Of a DNA stretch of 64,000 nt, positions 8,562 through 16,290 are shown in pieces; the stretch's first letter is position 1; each line of letters begins with the position of its first letter. The position numbers were made by a program, and so were the translations under genes. The notes beneath the pieces are model-generated. The model saw only the letters and a program-made list of their open reading frames with translations, searched no databases and was not told the DNA's origin. The DNA comes from Caldithrix sp. (GTDB lineage: Bacteria; Zhuqueibacterota; Zhuqueibacteria; Thermofontimicrobiales; Sulfurfontimicrobiaceae), in NCBI GenBank assembly GCA_020722815.1, contig DYKB01000009.1, forward strand, positions 59,558 to 123,557, given 5' to 3'.

Positions 8562-11500
8562 ATGTTTCAAAATACATTGGAAATTCATCATAAATTTTTT
8601 ATCGGCATCGATATTGGTTCAGTCAGTACCAAAATTGTTTTATTGGCGCCGCATCAAAATGCTGCGGTTTTAAAAACAATTACGGAAAATACCCACCAAT
8701 TTTCACGCTATAATTCATCATCCCCGAATGCACTTGAGCGCGATTTTCAAATTTTCTATTCAAAATATACCCGAATTTTCGGTGAACCGATTGAAAAAAC
8801 GTTTGCATTATTACAGCCGCTGCTTCAAAATCTGAAATCAGTGCAAATTGGCGGGATTATGGCAACCGGATCGGGTTCCTCCCGTTTGGCGAAGCTCCTG
8901 AATGTCCCGGAGGTTAATGATTTTCGGGCTATCAGTACCGGGATCGGCCATTTATACCCGGAAGTAAAAACGATATTTGAATTAGGAGGCGAATCGTCGC
9001 GCTTTCTGACCATTGAGACAAATTTAAAAACCGGTGAGATTACGATTCAGGATTATAGCAAAAATGGCGATTGTGCGGCAGGAACAGGTTCCTTTTTCGA
9101 TCAACAAGCCGCGCGACTGCTGTTTCAAATCGATGAAATCGGCGATTTAATTCTGGCGACGGCGGGTACGGCTTCCATCGCTGGCCGCTGTTCGGTCTTT
9201 GCCAAATCCGACATGATCCACGCGCAACAGAAAGGTTATTCTCCTGCCCAGATTTTAAAGGGACTCACCGAAGCAGTTATCCGTAACTATCGGGGAAGCG
9301 TCGTTAAAGGCCGGCATTTGAATGAAAAAGTTGCATTTATTGGCGGCATGGCGGCTAACCGAGGTGCGATAAAGGCTCTCCAGAAAGTTTTTGAATTATC
9401 AGATGAACAAATTATCGTGCCGGAATTATATGCCTGGCAAGGTGCCCTGGGAGCAGCCATCCTCGCCAGTCAAAATCACCGGTCGGATTTCAATCCAACG
9501 CTCTTTCCCTTACCATCTGTACCGAAACAAATCAGCCAGGAATTGCCCCGAACCCATCCGTTAACTATGAAAAAGGTAACGCTGCTCCGCGAAAGAACGG
9601 TTAACTTTTCATTTGAGAATAAAAATTTACCTGTTGATGTTTATCTCGGTCTTGATATTGGCTCAGTTAGTACAAAACTGGCTATCATTGATGAAAATCA
9701 AGCCCTCATGAAAGAAATTTATACGAAAACTGATTCCAGACCAATCGATGTTGTTAAAAAAATTTTAAAAGAAGTGGCGAGCGAACTCGGTTCTCAAATT
9801 CGGGTATGTGGTGTGGGGACCACCGGTTCAGGTCGAGAACTAATTGGCCAACTCGTCGGTGCTGATTCTGTTAACGATGAAATTACCGCCCATAAAACCG
9901 GCGCGATGTATATCAGTCAGCACTTTCTCAATAAACCCGTGGATACGATTTTTGATATCGGCGGTCAGGACTCGAAGTATATTTCAATTAAAGACGGAAT
10001 TGTGGTCGATTTTGCCATGAATGAAGCCTGTGCGGCAGGGACAGGCTCCTTTCTGGAAGAACAAGCTGAAAAATTGGATATCAGAATTAAAGATGAATTT
10101 GCAAAATTGGCTTTTCAGGCAGAAAATCCAATAGATTTGGGCGAAAGATGCACTGTTTTTATGGAAAAGGTGCTGATTCCCTATCTTCAGCAAGGGGCAT
10201 TAAAGGAAGACTTGTTGGCAGGTCTGGCGTACGCTATTGTCCAAAATTATTTGAATCGGGTCGTCCGCGGTCGGACTATTGGCAATGTCGTCTTTTTCCA
10301 GGGAGGCACTGCCTATAATGATGCGGTCGCGGCTGCATTTTCCACCGTTTTAAATCGCGAAATTATTGTTCCCCCCTACAATGGTGTTCTGGGCGCATTG
10401 GGTGCAGCGATTTTAGCCCGCGAAAAGATGAAGCGAAGTCCGCAGTCAACCCGATTTCGGGGATTCATCCTGGAGAATGTTCATTATGAATTGCGACACT
10501 TCACCTGCAAAGGCTGTGGGAACCATTGCGAGATTCAGGAATTTAAAGTGGGTAATGACCGAAGCTATTGGGGCGACAAATGTGCTGATCGTTATCGAAA
10601 AGCGCGAAAAACCGATAAAATGCCCGTAATTCCAGATTTAATTCAATATCGGGAAAAATTATTCGCGCCATTTATTGAAAATTCTGGTACCGGTCTTAAA
10701 ATTGGTATTCCCCGGAGTATGTACTTCTTTGATCGGTTCCCTTTCTGGGCAACTTATTTAAAAGAACTGAATTTTCAACTGATTCTTTCCGATCAAACCA
10801 ATAAAAACATTATTAACCAGGGAATCGCCGCCAGTATTGCAGAACCCTGTTTTCCGATTATCATCTCACATGGCCATATTCATGATTTGATTGAAAAGCA
10901 GGTTGACTTTATCTTCCAGCCAAACATCATCAATGCCGAAGCTGAATCGCCCAAGGTTGAATCATATCTTTGCCCCTGGGGACAGACACAACCATTTGTT
11001 TTTAAACAAACGCCGGCCTTTAAAGAATATTGGAATCGATTTATATCCCCAACTATTCGCTTTCGACAGCCCCAATCTGAGGTTCAGCAAATTCTATACA
11101 CGAATTTCAAACCATTTGGCATTAAACGAAAGCAAAGTGATAATGCGGTAGCAAAAGCGTTTATGGCACAAGATGCATTCAATGAAGAATTGATACAGAT
11201 GGGGCAAAAATCGATTCAAATATTAGCTGAAAAGAATGAACCCGCGATTATTGTGGTTGGCCGGCCTTATAATCTTTATGACCGGACTGCGAATTTAAAC
11301 ATTCCAGATAAGTTGCGAAATTATTACGGCGTGAATGTCATTCCCATCGATTTTTTACCCCTGAATGGCATCGCCATTTCAGATGTCAATGAAAGTATGT
11401 TCTGGAACTTTGGGTTAAAAATCTTGCAGGCGGGCAAATTGGTGGAAAAATTTCAAAATTTCCATATTATTTATTTTACAAATTTCAAATGTGGACCAGA

Positions 11501-11636
11501 TTCTTATATTAAACATTTTCTACCAGAGGCAACAACGCGACCTTTTCTTATATTGCAATTCGATGGACATAATAATGATGCAGGGGTATTGACCCGCTGT
11601 GAGGCCTATCTGGATAGCAAGGGACTTTTAAGGTAG
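8562..11636 (+). CDS. 2-hydroxyacyl-CoA dehydratase activase-like protein (double ASKHA plus DUF2229)
   Basis: 1024 residues. Two BadF/BadG/BcrA/BcrD-type ATPase domains lie in tandem: the first about 12-310 (FIGIDIGSVSTK, CAAGTGSFF with Cys171), the second about 358-620 (LGLDIGSVSTK, DIGGQDSK, CAAGTGSFL with Cys490). Each CAAGTG Cys would bridge a [4Fe-4S] cluster in a dimer. The first domain has ELGGESSR in place of DIGGQDSK and may be catalytically weakened. After them come a Cys motif (CKGCGNHCE, about 647-655) and a DUF2229-type region. Family members use ATP to inject an electron into 2-hydroxyacyl-CoA dehydratase or double-cubane proteins. The partner domain follows as a separate gene at 11708. 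Substrate unknown. Confidence 0.85.
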   Translation: MFQNTLEIHHKFFIGIDIGSVSTKIVLLAPHQNAAVLKTITENTHQFSRYNSSSPNALERDFQIFYSKYTRIFGEPIEKTFALLQPLLQNLKSVQIGGIMATGSGSSRLAKLLNVPEVNDFRAISTGIGHLYPEVKTIFELGGESSRFLTIETNLKTGEITIQDYSKNGDCAAGTGSFFDQQAARLLFQIDEIGDLILATAGTASIAGRCSVFAKSDMIHAQQKGYSPAQILKGLTEAVIRNYRGSVVKGRHLNEKVAFIGGMAANRGAIKALQKVFELSDEQIIVPELYAWQGALGAAILASQNHRSDFNPTLFPLPSVPKQISQELPRTHPLTMKKVTLLRERTVNFSFENKNLPVDVYLGLDIGSVSTKLAIIDENQALMKEIYTKTDSRPIDVVKKILKEVASELGSQIRVCGVGTTGSGRELIGQLVGADSVNDEITAHKTGAMYISQHFLNKPVDTIFDIGGQDSKYISIKDGIVVDFAMNEACAAGTGSFLEEQAEKLDIRIKDEFAKLAFQAENPIDLGERCTVFMEKVLIPYLQQGALKEDLLAGLAYAIVQNYLNRVVRGRTIGNVVFFQGGTAYNDAVAAAFSTVLNREIIVPPYNGVLGALGAAILAREKMKRSPQSTRFRGFILENVHYELRHFTCKGCGNHCEIQEFKVGNDRSYWGDKCADRYRKARKTDKMPVIPDLIQYREKLFAPFIENSGTGLKIGIPRSMYFFDRFPFWATYLKELNFQLILSDQTNKNIINQGIAASIAEPCFPIIISHGHIHDLIEKQVDFIFQPNIINAEAESPKVESYLCPWGQTQPFVFKQTPAFKEYWNRFISPTIRFRQPQSEVQQILYTNFKPFGIKRKQSDNAVAKAFMAQDAFNEELIQMGQKSIQILAEKNEPAIIVVGRPYNLYDRTANLNIPDKLRNYYGVNVIPIDFLPLNGIAISDVNESMFWNFGLKILQAGKLVEKFQNFHIIYFTNFKCGPDSYIKHFLPEATTRPFLILQFDGHNNDAGVLTRCEAYLDSKGLLR

Positions 11637-11707
11637 TTATTCTTATTTTATTCAAAATTTTTGGATACAAATTTGATAAAAATTTTTGACTTTATCTAGA
11701 GAGTACA

Positions 11708-12979
11708 ATGGCAAACAATCTACGCGAACGTACAATTTACATTCCGCAAATGAGTTATGTGGCGGCGAAACTCATGAGTGCCGCCTTTGAATCAATAGGG
11801 GTAAAAGCCTATCCTGATCCGGATTCAGATAATCGAACCCTGGAGTTGGCGCGCAAATTTACTTCTGGCGATGAGTGCTATCCGGAACTGATTACGCTGG
11901 GAAATATTTTGAAGGTGGTTTATTCGAAAGATTTTCAACCAGAAAAAACTGCATTTTTATTACCAACCGCTGATGGTCCCTGCCGCTTCGGCCAATATCG
12001 GCATCTTCTTAAAAAGTGTTTAAAAGATCTCGGTCTGAATGAAGTGCTCATCCTCTCCCCGACCAGTTCTGATGGGTACAACGGCTTCGGCGAACAGGCC
12101 ACAGAACTCCAGCGAGTTGGTTGGTGGGCGATTATTACCAGCGATATTTTACGGAAACTATTGTTGAAAACCCGGCCTTATGAAAAAAATAAAGGCGAAA
12201 CGAATCAGCTATTCCAGACAAGCATGGACAAATTGTATCAGGTTATCGCTACCCCGCGAATCGGGTTGAGAAAAAAAATGCACCTCCTGGTTAAAACGCT
12301 CTTCAATATTCGGGATCAATTTCGTGAAATGCCAGCGGATTATCGACGGGATGCGAAACCTTTAATTGGGCTGGTTGGAGAAATATTTTGCCGTTTAAAT
12401 GATTATAGTAATAATTTTTTAATCGAAATCATTGAAACCCATGGCGGAGAAACCTGGATGTCGGATATTTCAGAATGGGTCTGGTATACAAATGATGAAC
12501 AACAATTACGAATCATCCGCAAAGGGAAACGTTTTTCCAAAGAAATGTTAATTGCAAAACTCAAATTCAGGATTCAAAAATTTGATGAATCCCGACTCTG
12601 GGCACCGTTTAAGGAGGATTTCTACGGGTACGAAGAAGTGAAGCATATCAAATCACTCATGAAAAACAGTGAGCCCTATTTACCCCAAAATGGCGCGCTG
12701 GGTGAAATGGTCAGTAGCGTGGGGAAATCAATTTATCTGTACCAAAAAGGCGCTGATGGTGTCATTGATATCAGTCCCTTCAGTTGTATGAATGGCATTG
12801 TTTGCGAAGCCGTTTTCCCGCAGGTAAGTCTGGCGTATGATCATTTTCCGATTCGTACCTTTTATTTTGATGGCACTCAAAATACTGTCCGACAGGATGT
12901 TGAAATTTTTATGGAACTCGCCCGAAATTATCAATCGCGGAAGAAACAACATCGCCAATATCCGGCGTATTTTAAATAA
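11708..12979 (+). CDS. HgdB/HgdC-like 2-hydroxyglutaryl-CoA dehydratase-type protein
   Basis: 423 residues, 71 bp after the activase. It starts ERTIYIPQMSYVAAKLMSAAFESIGVKA and has conserved Cys residues in TSGDECYPE and DGPCRFGQY, plus FSCMNGIVCEAVFP near the C-terminus, consistent with Fe-S binding. In many anaerobes this region is the C-terminal part of one roughly 1400-residue activase polypeptide; here it is a separate gene with its own start, so the pair is probably one functional unit. It likely accepts electrons from the ATPase. The reaction is not known for this stand-alone type. Confidence 0.78.
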   Translation: MANNLRERTIYIPQMSYVAAKLMSAAFESIGVKAYPDPDSDNRTLELARKFTSGDECYPELITLGNILKVVYSKDFQPEKTAFLLPTADGPCRFGQYRHLLKKCLKDLGLNEVLILSPTSSDGYNGFGEQATELQRVGWWAIITSDILRKLLLKTRPYEKNKGETNQLFQTSMDKLYQVIATPRIGLRKKMHLLVKTLFNIRDQFREMPADYRRDAKPLIGLVGEIFCRLNDYSNNFLIEIIETHGGETWMSDISEWVWYTNDEQQLRIIRKGKRFSKEMLIAKLKFRIQKFDESRLWAPFKEDFYGYEEVKHIKSLMKNSEPYLPQNGALGEMVSSVGKSIYLYQKGADGVIDISPFSCMNGIVCEAVFPQVSLAYDHFPIRTFYFDGTQNTVRQDVEIFMELARNYQSRKKQHRQYPAYFK

Positions 12980-13058
12980 AATCTGAACCAACCTCCCTCA
13001 TCAGGCGTTAAAAACCGAAATCATTTTCCAGATAAAACCATCCTTTGAGGAGTTCCCG

Positions 13059-14177
13059 ATGCTTGAAAAAGAAATTGTCAAAACACAAACGGTGAGGCTT
13101 TTTTCCGCAAAGAATCCATTCCAGTTCGAGTGTGGCGCGCAATTACCGGAAATTACGGTAGCTTATGAAACTTATGGTCAATTAAATGCTGCTGGCGATA
13201 ATGCCATTTATGTATGTCATGCTCTGACCGGCAGCGCCCATGCTGCCTTTTATAACTCACCGGAAGATAAAATTCCTGGCTGGTGGCATAATTTCATTGG
13301 TTACGATTGTCCACTTGATCCACGAAAATATTTCATCGTCTGTGCCAATATCCTTTCGAGCTGTTACGGAACCTCAGGACCGAACACAATCGATCCCCTG
13401 ACGAAACAGGTCTATGGGATGAACTTCCCCGCCACAACGACTCGCGATATGATTCGGATTCAAAAGGCTTTACTGGATTACCTGGGCGTCAAGCGGCTGG
13501 CTTGCGTTGTCGGCGGATCACTGGGCGCCATGCAGACCTGGGAATGGCTGGTTCAATATCCCGATTTTATCGAAAAAGCTATCCCCATCGCCGGGACTGC
13601 AAAAGGCTCCCCCTGGATGATCGCCCTGAACGAAATCGCCCGTCAAGCCATTTATAATGATCCCAATTGGAACAATGGCAATTATGAAAATACACCCCCC
13701 AATGATGGTTTGCATCTGGCCCGGATGATTGGCATGATTACCTACCGGTCTCACGTGCAATTTCAAGAACGCTATGGAAGAGACCGGGTAAAAAATGAGC
13801 CGGAAAATTATTTCGACTTTAAAAATTGGTTTCAGGTCGAATCTTATCTCCACTATCAGGGCGATAAACTTATTAAAAGATTTGATGCCCGGAGTTATGT
13901 TTACCTCACCAAAGCCATGGATTTGCATGACATCAGCCGTGGATTTGCGTCCTGGGAAACGACACTTGCACGAATCCAAAGCCAAGTACTCGTCATTGGC
14001 ATCAGTTCCGATGTCCTGTACTTCCCGGAAGAGCTACAAACAGTGTGCCAACAGTTGCAGGACCTAGGGAAAGACGTCCAATATGTTGAATTAGTTTCAA
14101 AATTTGGTCATGATTCATTTTTGATAGAATATGATAAAATGAATTCTATTGTGAATAAATTTTTAAATAATAAATAA
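13059..14177 (+). CDS. metX: Homoserine O-acetyltransferase (MetX family)
   Basis: 372 residues of the alpha/beta-hydrolase MetX family, which acylates the hydroxyl of L-homoserine in methionine synthesis. The nucleophile elbow GGSLGAMQTWEW gives Ser154; Asp318 in GISSDVLYFPEEL and His351 in FGHDSFLIEYD complete the triad. N-terminal features (FECGAQLPEITVAYETYG, NAIYVCHALTGSAHAA) are typical. Acetyl- versus succinyl-CoA preference cannot be fixed here. TTGAGGAG precedes the ATG. The CGS-like gene at 59123 could use the product, though it is far away. Confidence 0.93.
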   Translation: MLEKEIVKTQTVRLFSAKNPFQFECGAQLPEITVAYETYGQLNAAGDNAIYVCHALTGSAHAAFYNSPEDKIPGWWHNFIGYDCPLDPRKYFIVCANILSSCYGTSGPNTIDPLTKQVYGMNFPATTTRDMIRIQKALLDYLGVKRLACVVGGSLGAMQTWEWLVQYPDFIEKAIPIAGTAKGSPWMIALNEIARQAIYNDPNWNNGNYENTPPNDGLHLARMIGMITYRSHVQFQERYGRDRVKNEPENYFDFKNWFQVESYLHYQGDKLIKRFDARSYVYLTKAMDLHDISRGFASWETTLARIQSQVLVIGISSDVLYFPEELQTVCQQLQDLGKDVQYVELVSKFGHDSFLIEYDKMNSIVNKFLNNK

Positions 14178-14248
14178 TTGATAATTTAGGCATATTAATT
14201 GCCCGATAATGGCAAATTTTGTCAAATATTATTAGATTTTTAAATTAA

Positions 14249-15238
14249 ATGAATGAGATAGAAAACAAAGAAATGAACATGGAAGTTTTTCAAAATCGAA
14301 TTCCTGCGTGGCATTTAAATTCCAGGTTGAATACACAAAAAGGTAAAGCAATTAAACTGGGTGGGAGCGAATTATTTCGCATTCGCTTTGGAATTGCCAA
14401 AATCATCTCTTTTTTTACCCGAATCTTTTTTAAATCCGTTGGATTATATCCAGTTGGTTATCGAAATTTTTTAAATATTCAATTTAGAGAAAATACATTT
14501 TATCTTAAAAATTTACCGGAAAATTTTGAAAATTTAAAAATTTTGCATTTGAGTGATTTACATCTTGATAAATATCCAGAAATTCAGGACCGGCTTATTG
14601 AACAGATAAAAAATTTATCATACGATTTATGTGTCTTAACCGGTGATTATCGCTGGCGTAAATATGGGCCAAATGAACCGGCAATTCAGGGATTAACACG
14701 AATTCGCCCCTATTTAAACGCTCCACTGGGAATTTATGCGATCATGGGAAATCACGATTTTCTGGAACTGGTTCCTGCTATTGAAAATTTGGGCATTCAG
14801 GTTCTGATAAATGAATCGGCGATTATTAAATATAACGGCAGTACTTTTGGCTTAGCCGGAGTCGATGATCCACATACTTATAAAGTAGCTGATGTTAAAG
14901 CCGCTTTCGCTGGTATAAGTGACCAAAAATTTAAAATATTACTAGCGCATGCCCCGGAAATTATCGAAGCGGCTAGCGCACTTGGTTTTGATTTATATTT
15001 GACAGGACATACCCATGGGGGACAAATTTGCTTGCCAGGAGGGATAGCACTTTTTAATAATAGTTCCTGTCCCCGGAAATTTGCCCGCGGTAATTGGCAT
15101 TATGGAAAAATGCTGGGGTACACCTCTTACGGTATCGGGGCATCCGGCGCACCTTTACGCTTTTTTTGTCCCCCGGAAGTAACCATTCATCATTTACATT
15201 CGAAAACTAACATCAGTTCAAAGAGAAATGAAGCTTAA
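14249..15238 (+). CDS. Membrane-associated metallophosphoesterase (YaeI/YkuE-like)
   Basis: 329 residues. Calcineurin-like motifs appear in order: LHLSDLHLD (D-x-H), LTGDYRW (GD), IMGNHDF (GNHD), LAHAPE (H) and LTGHTHGGQ (GHTH), the ligands of a dimetal site. An N-terminal amphipathic or hydrophobic stretch (about 48-66) fits membrane association. Such enzymes include UDP-2,3-diacylglucosamine hydrolases (LpxG) and lipid-linked phosphodiesterases; the exact substrate is open. It stands alone after metX and converges on the GroES-like gene. Confidence 0.85.
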   Translation: MNEIENKEMNMEVFQNRIPAWHLNSRLNTQKGKAIKLGGSELFRIRFGIAKIISFFTRIFFKSVGLYPVGYRNFLNIQFRENTFYLKNLPENFENLKILHLSDLHLDKYPEIQDRLIEQIKNLSYDLCVLTGDYRWRKYGPNEPAIQGLTRIRPYLNAPLGIYAIMGNHDFLELVPAIENLGIQVLINESAIIKYNGSTFGLAGVDDPHTYKVADVKAAFAGISDQKFKILLAHAPEIIEAASALGFDLYLTGHTHGGQICLPGGIALFNNSSCPRKFARGNWHYGKMLGYTSYGIGASGAPLRFFCPPEVTIHHLHSKTNISSKRNEA

Positions 15239-15357
15239 AACTTGAAATCATTCCCCCGGCTTCCATAGTGGTCAGGTTAAGGTTCTAAATCATTAAAAAA
15301 ACAATTGAATAGCAACGATCTTAAGCGCGTGGATCATAGGGAATGACGTTATTCGGG

Positions 15358-15786
15358 CTATAGTGTTTCATCATCCGGAGATTCTTCATCCAGATCCTCG
15401 TCATCCAAATCATCTATTTCAAAATCAAATTCTTCCCGAATAATGACCAGAATCGCCGCTTGTGGAACAACCAGATACTTTTGTCCCTCAAAAACAATTT
15501 CGATAGCCGCTTTTCGCAAAAACACCGCGAAATCGCCTTCGCGCGCCTGAAGGGGTAAATAGCGCGGTTCAGTATGTCTTCGTTTCCAGGGTTCATCATC
15601 AATTTCATCCGGCGTTGGGAGCGGATTACCCGGACCGGTAGCAACAATTTTACCCCCTTGCACGGTCTCGCGTTCCACCGCCCATTTTGGCAAGTACAGA
15701 CCAACCTCGGTCCGCTCTTCCCCTTCTTCTGGCTTGATTAAAACCCGGTCTCCAATGACAATAAGCTTTTTTTTTCGGTTTGGCAT
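15358..15786 (-). CDS. Divergent GroES-like (Cpn10-family) protein with acidic tail
   Basis: 142 residues against about 97 for GroES. The Cpn10 layout is visible: LIVIGDRVLIKPEE, the mobile-loop region ERTEVGLYLPKWA, GKIVATGPGN, then a roughly 20-residue insertion (about 55-75), EGDFAVFLRKAAIEIVFEGQKYLVV and AILVII. A C-terminal tail (about 120-142) is almost entirely Asp/Glu. Cpn10 caps the GroEL chamber; no groL is adjacent, so this may be an accessory or specialised co-chaperonin. The acidic tail resembles the acidic segments of the proteins at 6288 and 33084. Confidence 0.8.
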   Translation of the reverse strand: MPNRKKKLIVIGDRVLIKPEEGEERTEVGLYLPKWAVERETVQGGKIVATGPGNPLPTPDEIDDEPWKRRHTEPRYLPLQAREGDFAVFLRKAAIEIVFEGQKYLVVPQAAILVIIREEFDFEIDDLDDEDLDEESPDDETL

Positions 15787-16290
15787 GAGACTCCATGAAA
15801 TAAAAAATATTATTTTTTTGTATCAATCTATTAAATCACTTCATAATATCCAGTTGAATTGCTGAATCAGCATACGGTTCTATTTCAACCATCAAACTTA
15901 AGGAAGCGTACCAGTTCACATTGCACCGTTAAAAACCCTTAAAAAGCGGAAATAGCTGGTAAACGAACTTTAAATGAAGAAAATCATACCTCATGAAAAC
16001 GGGAATTCTTGCGCTGTGAACCGATGAATAATTACATTTTTTTTATGTAATAATATCATAATAATATTAGATATGCAATAAAATTCTTGCATTTTTATAA
16101 AATTTGTGTATATTTTGTTAGAGCGATATTTTACAGATGGTTAAAATAATTTTTGACTTTTAATGAACTGAATTCTTTAAATTTCGTTCAAGGAATAGAA
16201 CTGATTGCCCGGAGCGATATTAAATTTCGGTTCCAATTGATACACTAAGCAAAATAAAAATCACGCGTGATGATTTAAGGACATAAGATC
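15787..16290. other. Divergent intergenic region of 504 bp with a promoter candidate
   Basis: Separates the GroES-like gene (minus) from the secreted propeller gene (plus). It is very AT-rich. TTGCAT (16087-16092) and TATATT (16109-16114) spaced by 16 bp form a plausible plus-strand promoter. The 10-mer GAGCGATATT occurs twice downstream (16121-16130 and 16212-16221). No coding sequence is seen. Confidence 0.4.

Noticed and set aside
11637..11707. Frameshift splitting one large activase gene
   Set aside because: The downstream gene has its own ATG and the gap does not translate into the missing linker, so two genes are more likely than an assembly error.
12980..13058. SAM riboswitch before metX
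   Set aside because: Only 79 bp separate the genes and no SAM aptamer pattern is visible.
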